DNA of 64,000 nt from Sipunculus nudus (GCA_026874595.1 CM049314.1:54855812-54919811); one strand, 5' to 3'; counted from the stretch's first letter, positions 48,196-60,349 are shown. A program made the numbers and translations. Notes: a model not told the origin generated them from the letters alone.

Positions 48196-51100
48196 ATTTC
48201 CTTTGGTGAGGGGAGGCTCCCCTCTAGTAATATTAACAATTGATAGTAAACACACACGCATAAAGGCTATCGAACACATGTAAAGTGGCAATTGCCTGAT
48301 ACTTTACATATAAATATATACATACAACATTAACATGTCATCAATGGTATTCTATATATACATTTTGCCATTATTGTTCTCTTGCATGCATATATCACAG
48401 ATCAAGCGCATGTATTCAGACCAGGAAATTCGCTAACACTGACACCAACACATCAGGGACACCAAACAACATAGAGATGAAGGGGGGTTATAAATGTAAT
48501 TATGTTTGTGTAACAATTGTCTTTCTTCAATATTTAACACATGTAACACGACAATATATGCTCTGATGTCAAATAATACCACACAGCAACTATTTGATCC
48601 GACCCTTTGAATGGGCGTTCTTGAATGACTCGCATCATGACTCCAGGCCCGTCAGTTTACTTCAGAAGCCTGAGTGTCATGTTGTCATGGTTAACATCAA
48701 TCCTACTCCAGCAATCGCCGTTGAAACAAGTGAGGGGAACGAAGTCTGCTTCATAACAGTCCTGCACTGCCAATATCCCGGGCCACCGGTTCTCTCAAAT
48801 GGCTGTGAGGGGTCATCTAAAATTAGCATTATTCTTTTATCTTGCATAATGACCTTAGTCATTCTTAGTCATTGTTTTTTATGTAAATTGCATGTAACTC
48901 AGAGACTTTTAATATATCGCTGCCGAATTTCCAAAAGAGGTTTAATATCACTTTCTCGATCAACATTTGAGTACAATATGCGTTTGAACCGGACAAGTTC
49001 ACTCGCAAAGTTGCTAATTAAAATCACATATTGGAAAATGAAGAGTATTCAACGAGAAACAGCCTTGTATATTTGAATATTTGAGCTCTTGTGTGTCCCT
49101 GTGCTTTATTTAATGTGATAGATAAAAAAAGAATTGGCACCTCAGTCCCATGTTTTAAAAGACGTCTCTATCTTATATTACAATGGTGTATATCTTGCCC
49201 ACGCCAGTTCCCGAGTCAATGTATTTTTAGACAACAACCAACGTATGCGTTCAGAAGTCTTATCGCGAATTTTTCCAGCAAAATTTAGTTTAATTATATT
49301 TTGAGAATGTTCAAGTCTCTTCATGAATATAATAAGATTTGCACTAAACTAAACGCTTTGCAGCAATTAGTTAAAAATTTTGTCGTCAATCTCTATACAA
49401 TCTTCTATGTAGGTCTTCTTGTCTTAGCCTGCCTTCAGAAAAGGAATGGGACACAGAGACAAAGCAGAAACCGTCAAACAAGCACCTGTAATTTGAAAGA
49501 TTTATATGAAGATTATCCATAAACTATCTTGTAATTTGTATAAATAATTTAAAGACATTAATTTATGGTTTGTAATTAACAGACAAGGTCTTTTCATATG
49601 ATTTTGCCAAGACTAAGATTTACCATTTGATACATAGCAACATTCCGAATGTAGAAATGTGCCGAAATGGTCGACACACTGCCTGAAACTTGCTTGGTTT
49701 AAGGTCATCATATAGGCATTTGATTTCAGATTTGTAATTATGACACTAGGGGATAATACATATCCAGTGATGAGATGAATCTATACATACTAGCAGTATA
49801 AAAGCTGTAGTCATAAATCCCGGTCAAGTCTGCCAAAGCCCCTATAAAAGCATATGATACTGTGAGCACGCACAAACACGTCGACTGTTAAAGGTTACAT
49901 GATAGAACAATCCGTTAACACTGATGACAGTATAAAACACATAAACTCTATACAAATCTTAACAAATGACTACAAGCATACAATAGCCAAAAGTAAATTC
50001 GTTTCTCCTCTAGACATAATCCTAACAAATCCTTTGGAGAAGGAGACCAACATCACATCCACTAAACAAGCAGCCTTGTTAAGTCAGCTGGATTTGGCCT
50101 TGCATCAATTAAATATTTATAGACCTTAGCTTTTGATCTCTGTTTCATCTGAATTTCTCCTCATCTTTGGGCCTTATATAGTAAAACATCCATTTTGATA
50201 TCATCTTTATCGTTGCTGAAGGAGCGCCAACTACAGCGCTCGAGCGCCATCTTTTCCTTCTTAAGTAAGTTTTGAGGAGAGTTTAGACCTAATATACATG
50301 TTTGATAGAAGTTTCCTGTAATTTCTAAATATTTTCTGTTTTTGCTTAGCACCGAATTATAATTATCGTGTCTTTAGTGTTTTTTTTTCGGTTTGGGTGG
50401 TTGGATTTATGATGGTTAACTTTTAACTCTGAGAAGAAGGATTCTTCAATTGAAGAACCATCGGTCAGAGGTCATGCTTTATCGCAACAGGATTTCCTTC
50501 TTTTTGTCGGAATGTCCGTGCCCTATCCCGATCACATATTTGCAAAAACCGGTATAATGAAGAGTAGTTCTACAATGTAGCTTTCATTTTATTCTTGTTA
50601 GCAGCCTTCCTTGTAGTTATACCAGGAAACCCTTTTTAAAGCTATTCAAAAAGCCTTAGTTAGAAGGTTCCAGGAAGAACCCCTGACCAGATGTTTCTAC
50701 CTAGAACGATACGTTCACTGCAAAAGGTCCCTATAAAGGTTCCACGTACCTTGTTTTTTTAATATGCTGAATCATTAAAAGTGTATAGCAGCTTAACTTC
50801 GACAAGATAATGTGTGTGGTGGGTAATTATAACTCACTCAAATTTTGAATGTCAATAACTCATTTTATTTTTTTGTAGAAGAATAATTCTGGGTAAATTT
50901 TCTAAACATTGAGGCAGCACTGACCAACAGCGGGTAGCATGGTGACACTGGCGACACCATAACAAAACATGTTGATCTCGTGCACAGTACACAGGTCTTT
51001 TTGCACCTTAAGGGCCAGCTAATGTCATTATCCGGACCCTTTCGGTTTCCTAATGGGTGCCCCGCTACCTGGAATGATGTAACAGAGCCTCCTGTAGTCT

Positions 51101-51972
51101 TTTAAGAAGGCTGGGTATCAGAAGTGGAGGCGATGTTTGATCAGAATGGTTACTTCTTATTTGGGTGATGTAGTCATAAGACCCACTGTGTCATATCTCA
51201 GAGGCCTTGAGGTTGAACCTGGCCTGAAAGTAATTATAAATATTCTGTGGTTTGTGACATGTTCACTGTTATACAGTGTTTCGCGAGGGTTCCATTTTCA
51301 CGATCTCATGAGGATATATCCATTATTATATGGGTAATAAATAGGTACAAAAAATCTTAAAATTGACCACGGATGACCTAAGGGAATAAACGACTAGTGG
51401 ACATTCTTGTTCGTTAATAGATAATGTAAACTATTTTCATATTTTTAATTTACAGCTAATGTAAAGGATCTGTTATAATTTATAAAATCAGTCTTGAGCC
51501 TTTGGCCATTTGAAACTACAGTCACACATGATTTCTGAGACTATAGTATAAATGATTGTTCATAAGTGTAGATGGGACAACTGATTCGATCATTTCCGGG
51601 ATAACTTTTGATATATATCATTACAATTTAAACCCTTTAAATTAAATAAAAAAGCCAGCCACAATATCCGAGTATAAGGTTACAGTACGGTTGTTCTTTC
51701 ATTGGCAATAGTGTGGTCTATTTATACTTAATATTACCTGTATAAGTGTATCAGTAACATAATTATAGAATGGCATTTAGAGGTAGGAGACCTCAGAACA
51801 TGATTTTGGATACAAGCGCTAACACTGACAGAACTGTATTTATATTGAAATCTTGAAGTAGTGCTGTTTCCATTTTTTATTTTTTTTTTCTTCTCATGGT
51901 TTAATTATTAGTTTTAATCAAGTGTTCATCACTTTTAATTTGCTGAGCCTATTTCTTGAATGCATATAGCTG
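48196..51972. other. Intergenic, no gene recognised
   Basis: The 160-codon plus-strand open frame at 48594-49076 has no domain, and its reverse strand contains CYEADFVPLTCFNGDCW near 48770-48715, which is of uncertain meaning. A perfect 16-base palindrome TTCTTCAATTGAAGAA lies at 50442-50457, near several GGTTCC/GAACC strings (50440-50745) that may be a decayed inverted-repeat element. The remainder is AT-rich. Confidence 0.4.
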
Positions 51973-52225
51973 TGTAAAATGTTGTTTCCATGTGTGCTTA
52001 CATGCGTATATGCGTGAAAAATCGTTCATATGATTTTGTAACTGGGTGTTTCCATGTGTCCGTCAGCGTATGTGCGTATATGCGTTAAAATCGCCACTGG
52101 CGCGATTTTCACACGTAGAGTCTGCGTAAACCCAGGGTAAAATTGTGGTTCATGGTAAAATGACGTCACTGTACAAATGTCTGCCGGTTCACGCATATAC
52201 GCGCACATGGAAACACACCTTTACA
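51973..52225. mobile_element. 253-bp MITE-like inverted-repeat element
   Basis: Arms of about 45 bases, TGTAAAATGTTGTTTCCATG... at the left and ...CATGGAAACACACCTTTACA at the right, are reverse complements with few mismatches. Both contain GCGTATATGCGTGAA or its inverse. The unit is short, has no open frame and has a related fragment at 6185-6270, as expected for a MITE. No clear target-site duplication was seen. Confidence 0.65.
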
Positions 52226-53596
52226 ATAACAAGTTTACATTGTTAATCTGCAAATCATATCCGAGGTTGACTAAGGTTTTCGCAGTTATCAGCAGTCTTA
52301 GGTAGGTTTTAACCTAATTAAGACCGTTAAAGGCAAGCGTTAGGCACTGCCCTGCATGCCTAAAAACAGGTTTTGGGCTGCCTGAACCCCAACCGTGCTC
52401 TGCATCTAATGAATTTATAATGGAGATAACATATAAGCTCATGAATGTGAGAAAATTCAATTAATGAATGTTACTTGTCAGTAGAGTGATTTTCTTCTTT
52501 ATTTTTTTTTTTACAATTTTCTGGAATTATTTCAGACAAAGTCTCACCGAATGAGATTTCGACTGAGATAATTGATTGCCCTCACAGGAGTCACAGCTTT
52601 GCAGAGTGGTGCCCACTTGTTCTATTTTTTTAATTGACAGCATAAAAATAGTCTTAAATGATGCCCACTGATAAAATCACAGAGTTCATGGGATAAATAA
52701 TCAAAATACAGAAGAATATGGTACATTTTAAAAATATATAGGATTTATATAGAATTTAAAGAGCGATTTGGTCGAAGCACTATATTAAACATCTTCCCCT
52801 GGTTTAACAAAATAGATCCATAAGAATTCCATTGGCATATGAAAATCAAACTTTTCACATCAAATGCAGGCTTATAGCTCTGCATTTTATGTAAATGCAA
52901 AGTTATTGGCAGCTGTGCATTTAAATACATATACGAAGGTATTGGTAGCTGTGCATTTAAATGGAAATGCAAAACAACCGGTTGCTGTGCATTTAAATTC
53001 ATATATGAATGCAGAGTTACTGGTGATTCAGCAATTTAATGCAAATGCGCATGTTTTAAACTGTATTTGAACCAAACCGTGGTCTGTTCCAACTGCCTGA
53101 TGATATATACAAATCCTGACAACAAACGTTCAGGATAAATCTCATTTATTACTTAATCCACCTGCATTTACCTTCGAATATTCGTACAAGTTGTCCAAGA
53201 TGTCCCCAAGGTTGGCTGCCTGTAATCATCTATTAAAAAACTTGACGGTCATGACAGTGGTGCATTTACTTAACGGACATGCATGATGGACGGCCGAGTT
53301 AAAACGTCATTCCCCCGGAGTGAGAAATGGTAGCAAAAACCAAGCGGCCCGTACTGTCTAATGGGCGTGGATGGTTCGTTCATTTTACAGCGAACTACGG
53401 TATTATGGCACCGGTAACCATCATTAAAGGACCTGTGTCCGTCATTTATTTTTCTAAATAAGTGAAAAGCTAAATGTGATGGTGTTGTCACAGGGGTACG
53501 GATTTACCACCTTTGCTTATATAGATCATGTCTGCTGAATAGGTACAGTGCTCTAAGGTTATATAGTTCACGCCGAGAAGACTGTTTATTGACGTT

Positions 53597-53627
<31 letters not shown>

Positions 53628-53649
53628 GTCTGATGATAGTTTCGTGCCA
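52226..53649. other. Intergenic with one minisatellite
   Basis: Apart from the 36-base minisatellite at 52876-53060 and a (TA)n tract at about 53604-53627, no feature was recognised. Confidence 0.5.
52876..53060. repeat. 36-bp minisatellite (GCTGTGCATTTAAAT)
   Basis: GCTGTGCATTTAAAT recurs at 52912, 52948 and 52984, with degenerate copies at 52876 and about 53022, a period of 36. Because 36 is a multiple of three, the array stays open and translates as repeated VAVHLN units. This explains the open frames on both strands here. Confidence 0.8.
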
Positions 53650-53985
53650 CTATGTGCCTGGGCACTCGTGAGACTTTTCACTTAATTTATCAGTAACAAC
53701 AATGTCGAAAGCAACTTGATTGTTCTTCGTGCACAAAAGGTATATGTTTCTTTTCTTTAACAAAAAATATGGTAACATGCTCGATATTTGTCCTTTGGTG
53801 TGGTAGCAATTTTCATTTATTATGTCATATATTGTCTTCACATTTTTTTCTGTTGAAAGTTGCGGATAACATTTGGGTAAATTTCGAGTCTCGACATCTG
53901 GGATCTCATATTCTCGGATTGTGTATTTCCACTTGTACGTGCACGGCCGTATGGCGAAAGTCATGGATTCACCAGGTTTAACTGG
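53650..53985 (-). CDS. Possible terminal exon of a small secreted protein
   Basis: After the acceptor-like TTTTAACTGTGTTTAG, a phase-1 frame from about 53985 reads PVKPGESMTFAIRPC and stays open for about 110 residues to a stop at 53650-53652. It has five Cys (IRPC, NLPKCYP, NENCYH, LLCTK, HECPG), a W, and a compact length. It is not repeat-derived. The spacing of the first half (C, W, about 20 residues, P, C) faintly recalls IL-17-type cytokines, but the C-terminal CxC of that family is absent. A possible signal-peptide exon (MPIILSLILGLSVVY) lies upstream near 54826-54765, without a convincing donor. Function unknown; the exon call rests on length, acceptor and cysteines. Confidence 0.35.
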   Translation of the reverse strand, partial: PVKPGESMTFAIRPCTYKWKYTIREYEIPDVETRNLPKCYPQLSTEKNVKTIYDIINENCYHTKGQISSMLPYFLLKKRNIYLLCTKNNQVAFDIVVTDKLSEKSHECPGT

Positions 53986-54058
53986 GCCTAAACACAGTTA
54001 AAATAAGTAAAATAAATGCGAATTTTTAGTCACATATTAGTTAAGTCTTGTAATTTTA

Positions 54059-54112
<54 letters not shown>

Positions 54113-55145
54113 GCGAGCACCTGGTTAGGATTAATACAATGCACCTCTCTGCTCTCAGCCCTGAACAACCGAAATATATGTTCATATATGGTCATGTAGC
54201 AAGGAAGCACTGGTAATATATCAATTATATACACGTGAAAGCACATTTCTTTTGGACTTTACTTGGAGAATAACGTCATTCTGGAACCGTATAGAGGGAG
54301 TTCTGAAATCGCCGTATTCGGCGCCGTATAAGTGTCCGTACAAATATAAACGTTCCTTATAATTTTTTCATATTTTTGTTCCAGCCGTACCCGTATCCGT
54401 ATCCGTGCCCGTACAAATTGAAACACAGCTTAACATTGGTCATAGATTTACAATAATTCTGATTTGCTATCTGTAGACTGTAACAAATCATTATCGTTAA
54501 CGCCTGACACTTCAGACTCATATATCAGGCTTTATCTCTCCGTTCTGTATGGGCAACATGCTTCTCCTGGCAAACAAAATATCGTGTCCTAAGATATTTA
54601 CAACATGCCATCAGGAGGAGGTGCCCACATTTCCTTCTTCCTTCATATTTACCTGAACATCACTGACTATGGGCCTCCTATATGATAGCCGTGAATACAC
54701 ATATCAGTAGGCATTTATGTCGGGCTGGTAAGCCCAACTTGATCGCCAACTGCAACGGTCATCCATCCTGTGGTAAACGACCGATAATCCTAATATTAGG
54801 CTTAGAATGATGGGCATTTTCTTTTAAGATAATTATTAGATATGTATAGCTAGGTCATGCCCGGAATAGTCGTACAGGATTAAGATGCACATTTCTGTCA
54901 GCTTTTACTATGATTATTGGTATCAATGTTGTCTAACACTTAAAGACATGTCAGTATGTATAATATTACCACTTATATTGATGGCGTAAATGATATTTTC
55001 CTGTAAGCTTAATTTTGGTAATATTCTTTCTACTATCACTTTAAAGTTTATACATTAATGAGAAATATGCTTTTTAAGAAATGCAAGCCTGAGCCATTTT
55101 GGGGTACTTTTTGTGGGAAGCTCCCAAAACAGTGTTTGTATGCAT
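53986..55145. other. Intergenic, microsatellite
   Basis: A (TA)n tract lies at 54061-54110. CCGTATCCGTATCCGTGCCC near 54387-54406 is a short tandem of CCGTAT. On the minus strand near 54826 a methionine followed by a hydrophobic run could be a signal peptide. Confidence 0.4.
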
Positions 55146-55410
55146 TTATTCGACCCATATTCCAAGGTTCATTTGTGAATAGGTAACTGTATATTTGTGA
55201 ATATTCCTTGAAGACGTCCCTGAATCCGAATCCCATCTTGGATCCACACCAAAATCTAATTGGTTCATTCGCAAAATGCCCTTTAAATTTCCGGTGATTC
55301 CGTTCTTGACTGCGTGAGTTATGTTCCCAAGAACCATAAACTTAGACAAACAAACACGAACGGGGATGAATGCATATTCTCCTTTCGGTTGCAACCAGAA
55401 AGGGCCTCAA
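55146..55410 (-). CDS. Possible exon, ionotropic-receptor-like
   Basis: The minus-strand frame reads GNLKGILRMNQLDFGVDP, then about 18 residues, then YTVTYSQMNLGIWVE and a stop at 55146-55148. This order (G..L..L....D.GV.P, then Y....YS...LGI.V) recalls the first ligand-binding lobe of ionotropic glutamate-receptor-like proteins. The second lobe and channel region are not nearby and there is no convincing splice donor, so it may be a stray exon or a chance open frame. Confidence 0.25.
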
Positions 55411-56487
55411 TATGGGATATATTGTCACGCATACGATCACATCTTTATTGTCAAATTACGGATAACTGTCATGTACCCGTTCAAGAGTGAATCTCCTTTT
55501 TCTTTCATTTCTAATCACATAGAATGTAAAACTGATTAAACCGACAACAACTATAGATTTGAATCCTACTGTATTTATCTTATATTGATGTGCCATCAGG
55601 CGATTAAACTGTTCTAAAGTCCCATGCAGTGTAGCTTCTTATAAACAGAATAGAACCTGACGTGGAAATAAAATAGCCATTGTACAAGTAATGTACATTT
55701 ACATGAGAATTCAGATCGCCTCTTTGTTAAATAGACTTGTTTTATCCAAAGCTGGCAGTTGACAAGGCTATTTTACTGACAGAAGAACATATTATACCTG
55801 TGCAGAAAGAGGCTAGTTTTGGAGTGTTTAAACCATATGATCTTTTTATATTCTCCACTTCATAAAATGTCGGTTATCTTGAACGTGTCACGTAAGTTAT
55901 CCTCAGCCCTAAGACACGGCTCACACGTCGCCTGCGTCGTCTCCGATGTACCCGGATGTAACATCGGCTGAACATCGGGGTAACCTCGTAGTAACAATAG
56001 GACATTTCTGGACAAATCAGATGACAGTGCGGTGACATTAAGAAACGAGAGATGGAGACATTTTAACATGTTCAACGACATCGGGGTAACATCGGAACGA
56101 CATCGGGGTAACATGGGGAAGACATCGGGGTAACATCGGGACGACATCGGGGTAACATCGGGAAGACATCGGGGTAACATCGGGACGACATCGAGGTAGC
56201 ATTGGGCGACATTGGGGGGGGGGGGGGGGGGCATCAGGGTGGCATCAGGCGTTATCGGGAGGACATACAGAAGACAGTGGGACAGCGTATCAGGATACAT
56301 CAGATGACATAGGCGACGTGTTAGCAAGCGCGAAAACATCAAATGTTCTAAGAAACACTTTCTCTGAAGTTAAATATGTATAGGAAAGGTTCATTAAGCG
56401 TTTAAAGTGATATTGTGTTATATATTCCACATAGCAGTAATTATATTGTCTATGTTTTTGAAACTTTATATCCCAATAGAGTGTGTT
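55411..56487. other. Intergenic with 22-bp minisatellite
   Basis: Apart from the minisatellite at 55960-56270, no feature was recognised between the 55.1-kb candidate exon and the CTLD copy that follows. Confidence 0.45.
55960..56270. repeat. 22-bp (2 x 11) minisatellite, GACATCGGGGTAACATCGGG
   Basis: Units of 22 bases, each made of two related 11-base halves (ACATCGGGGTA and ACATCGGGACG), are repeated between about 56040 and 56200, with degenerate units on both sides. A G run lies at 56214-56231. The minus-strand open frame of 160 codons across the array is an artefact of the repeat. Confidence 0.85.
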
Positions 56488-58429
56488 ATGGTTGTAGCAA
56501 ACATGTTTTGCATTTTAGTCTGTTTATTGATATTTTCTGCCTACATCATCGAACGGGATATGAGACACCGGAAGGGGTGCCACGGCAAATGTAAGGCATC
56601 CTGCCCAAATGTGAACACTTTGCAACAGCTGTCGTTATTTCTTGACAGATCTTTGAGAATAGAGAGGGGATGCGGTAAGAAGCATATAATGGTATGTAAA
56701 GATAGCTTATCTTGGGAGTTACATTTACTTCTCATGTAAGTAAAGTTATTAAAGGTTATTACAGTAATATCAACGACTAATACTCATACGAACAGACGAC
56801 TACTCTTCAAGTAAAGATGGCTACCCTTGCTAAGTATAAAAAACTAACGCTGCTATTAAAAAAGGCTTCTCCTTGGTAAGAAATACTATTATTAATAATG
56901 AAACCTGCCCTTATCTTCACAGATAGCGAAACTGTTGCAACTAAAGTTTGCTACGTCTGCAAGTTAAAACGACCCTAGTATTAATAAGTAAAGAGTCGTT
57001 ACCCATGCGGTTTACTTGTAATTTTCAATTTTTGTGTCGGTGTTGGCGACGTAAATTAAATTATGAGTTTCTTATAGTTGTTTGACATGTTTGTAGAATA
57101 CTATAATCTAATGAGCACAAGTGTTTCTTGTGAGTTCATTCCATATTGTATGCATTTAGGGTTATTTCTATCACTTTTCTGCATTTATAATAATAAATAC
57201 AAATATTGTGTCGTTTGTACGATCCGGGCTAAAATTCAGAATGAGAGCGGAACTCCTGTTATTCTTTTCCAGATCATCGATGTTCTTGGAATGCACTTTA
57301 TTTATCTTGGAAAAATCAAAGGACCAGGGAAACCACTGTATCTTGTTACGTCATCAAACCAGCCGTGATGAGAACTGCAGTGAAGGCTAAGAGAACCTGC
57401 AGTTATTACAATGCTAAACTAGTCAGCCTGGAAACCCCGGAAGAAATGGACGCCATAAAAACAAGAATATTGACTTCACCTGGGAATCCTTAAAAGATCA
57501 AAGGTATACCTTTGAATATCCGGGAAATAAGTGTGACATATCTATAGTATATAAATTTTATAAATTTTATAGTTTTCGTAATTTACTACTATCTAAATTA
57601 ATACAATTCAACCGTAACATACAACATAAATTTTAACACAGGTATTCCAATTCCAATAGTTTTTGTATAAAATTTCATTTAACTTCACTAGTTACATTGA
57701 TATTTTTTTGTAATATTTACAAAACACCAGCGCAAATTATTCTATCGTTGTCACATAGTTCAAACAAAAAATCAGGGATACTAAACACATTGCAAAATAA
57801 ATAAAACCCTTCCATATATCAATCCGATCTTAATTATTTAAATTCACACCTGCTTCATAACTAATTATTTCATAAAATGGGCGTGTGAATAAAAATTGCA
57901 TTCCATGGCTGTATTTTGAATAATAAAAAAAACTGATAAGTTCTTAATGATAAAGGTTTTCACAAGATATAACGAAATATTTCTACTCAGTTAACATTAA
58001 ATCACCGTATGTTGAAAGCCGTACACATGAAAGGTAAGAGATATATATTCAACAGGAATTAATTCAGTTTTTCTATTCGTTTAATGATGCCCTGATAACA
58101 CTCTCCATTCTGTGCGGCTAGGGCGGCCTCCACGTTGTTACTGGACTTCCGGTTACCATGGAGATGACTGTTGGACGTGGTACTCCACGGGAACAATGGT
58201 CACTTACGATAACTGGGCGCCCGGTGAGCCGGCTGACTTGGCGAATGATAAACCGGGAGACATTCTTAAGAATATGATGAAGCTAAAGTCCGGAGGAGGG
58301 TTGCCAGACTCAATCTTCTTTGATACTAAGCAGTTCAAGTGGTTTGTAGGTGGAGCCACTACTCGGTGTTCGGTCCTGTGTGAGCGCAAACCGTTATGCT
58401 CGAATATATCTATACGGTCTGGGAAATAA
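56488..58429 (+). pseudogene. Divergent CTLD gene with one nonsense codon
   Basis: Exons are 56488-56674, 57273-57503 and 58122-58429, with donors GTAAGA and GTATAC, AG acceptors and phase-1 introns. Exon 1 fuses the signal peptide (MFCILVCLLIFSAYI) and the Cys module (CHGKCKASCP), which are separate exons in the two minus-strand copies. Exon 2 holds SCYVIKPAV, then RTCSYYNAKLVSLETPEEM (first CTLD half). Exon 3 holds DNWAPGEPADLAND, then CSVLCERK (second half). The total is 726 bases. One in-frame TAA (57491-57493) lies four codons before the exon 2 donor, and no alternative GT donor avoids it. Everything else is intact, so this may be a very young pseudogene, a null allele or a sequence error. 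AATAAA overlaps the stop (58425-58430). Confidence 0.7.
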
Positions 58430-59139
58430 AATGACATAAGCTTAGTGTTAAAAAACAGCTGTGTTTTTTTTTTCGTCTCAAAACGTTCTTTTGTTTCAGT
58501 GGCTCGTATAGGACACACAGATAATTATTTTTTATCTCATTCCCACGCGATAGTATCTCGTTCCCACGCGATAATTATCTCTTTCCCACGCGCGCACGCG
58601 TGAGTATGCCATGCAACTTTTAGCCCTCATTTGGACAGGAATATCGACTGTGGTATGTTGTCTGTTGTATGTCAGAGCGTTAATGCAACTTAAATTGTTT
58701 TATGTATTTTTGTTGTATTTGCGTTTACGCCGAATGCTTTAAGGTAAATTTACAGCGGCTTTCATTGCGATGGGTCAAGATTTCATTGCGTTGGTTCAAC
58801 TTGCCCATTTTATGTGTTCAAGGAAATCTTTATTGAGTTTTTCTAGAATTAGGATTTAAAGGATAGGGTGATATCAACCATTGTGTACTAAACATATGAA
58901 ATAAACTGAAGCAATTGTTTGTATTTTATATTCCCGAAAAATCTAAAATTTGTTAGAGTTATGGGTAAGGGTTATATAATTACGGGTAAAACAGGGAAAA
59001 CCAAGTGTCTCAAGAGAAAAGCTTACAACGAAAGGTGTCAACCATATGCGTGCAAATAATTGACCATAATCTTAATCCAGCGTAGAGAAACACGCCTGAA
59101 GGATTTAAGATGTAGGTCTTACTGTATTGTCCATCTATA
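58430..59139. other. Intergenic, CCCACGCG tandem
   Basis: Between about 58535 and 58605, (A/G)TCTC(A/G/T)TTCCCACGCGATA is repeated about three times and runs into CGCGCACGCGTG. A related TCTCGTTCTCACGTGATA lies at 59146-59163. No gene was recognised. Confidence 0.5.
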
Positions 59140-59400
59140 TTTATCTCGTTCTCACGTGATACTGTCGGTTGGTTGCATATTTGTGGGGGTGAAAGGTCAG
59201 TCGTTGCAAAACGCCCTCTGCAAAACTTTGGTTTGACTGACATAGCATCAGATGTTCTTATATACTGGATGCGTTTGGGTAATTTTGGCGGGCCCCTTAC
59301 ATGTTATAAACACGTTGATATAAACATAATGAACAACCTGTGTGGGGTGGAAACAATGTTTCCTGGCTCATTTTTATAAAAGGGTCACGGGATTATCATT
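59140..59400 (+). repeat. Dispersed repeat, direct partner at 60.96-61.19 kb
   Basis: It shares with 60965-61190 the blocks GTTGCAAAACGCCCT, TGCAAA(A/G)CT, TTTGGCGG and AAACACGT(T/G)GATATAAACA, then CCTGTGTGG. It is about 200-250 bases long, same orientation, non-coding. TTCTCACGTG at the start of both copies links it to the CCCACGCG tandem nearby. Confidence 0.6.
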
Positions 59401-60259
59401 GGTTGATAGACCTAAAAATAAATAATAATAATATTCTATTTTGTAAAGCGTAAAATCCACGGTGATGTGGTCTCAAACGCTATTACAACCATACAATTGC
59501 ATTAAAAATTACTGACTATGAAAAAAAAATGAATTAAAATAAAGATGCAGACTAAAATTTAGACATTTCTAAAGCTAGATATGACATTAAACCCATAAAA
59601 GACATTAAACCTTTAAAATTATTTTAAAACATTGTATAGAAATAAAGTTCTCTACAAGCTGCAAAATCACAAATCAAAATATTTAACAAAAAAGTATGTC
59701 TTGTGCATTTTATTTAAAAAGTGACTAGGTTCTCTGTCTGTCTTAATTCCACAGGTAATGAATTCTAGAAAGTGGGACCTGCCACGCTTCAGATATCTAA
59801 TTGGGCCCCTTAATATCAGAAAGTAATACTCTCTAGCCCTGCCAGGGCGTTAGTATTTTTTGTTTGCTACTAAAAGGCGTGACTAAAACGTGATTTCATG
59901 CACCAATATACGTAGCTCCGTGTTAGCTCTCATAACTGACGCCCTGTAAGCTTGGGGGGGGGGGGGGGGGGATGAATCCCTGCTATTTGCATATCAGAGC
60001 GTAACAAGGCTCTTTAAAGACCTGGTGATTCCCTCTCATTTGCATATTACTACGTAACGCTTTTTGTGCCAAAGGACAAGCAATCAACAGATCCAATCAC
60101 GCGCTTATGCTTGGTAACGTTTGCAGCAAAATCATGTATTCAGGGAAGCTGCTTGCGATTAATTTATCAGTATCAATCAGAGTATTTTACCTACCTACAT
60201 GATAAATGTGTGTTGCCCTCCCAGTTGTTAAAGTTAGAAAACCGTTTTAGGTGGACCCT
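59401..60259. other. Intergenic, no gene recognised
   Basis: AT-rich sequence with a long G run (about 59953-59971) and TTTGCATAT doubled near 59986 and 60040. No exon was recognised. Confidence 0.45.
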
Positions 60260-60349
60260 TATGAATAAGCAATGTATACGGTTCCGAAAAGGGGGACCCT
60301 TCGGAATCGTATGAGTGACTTTTTAGGCGGTGTCAACATAAGATAATTA
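60260..60349. repeat. Dispersed hairpin repeat, copy 2
   Basis: CGGTTCCGAA, a purine-rich spacer and TTCGGAATCG form a 10-base-stem hairpin with one mismatch. GGCGGTGTCAACATAAGATA follows. The whole segment matches 2395-2480. Confidence 0.5.

Noticed and set aside
48594-49076. 160-codon plus-strand open frame
   Set aside because: No domain or splice context supports it. A cysteine-bearing string on the other strand (near 48.75 kb) was also considered as a Cys-module exon, but the spacing does not match the CTLD family.
52864-53070. Open frame with repeated VAVHLN units
   Set aside because: It is kept open only because the minisatellite period (36) is a multiple of three.
55860-56342. 160-codon minus-strand open frame rich in PDV/SRCY units
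   Set aside because: It is the translation of the 22-base minisatellite and its G run, not a protein-coding gene.
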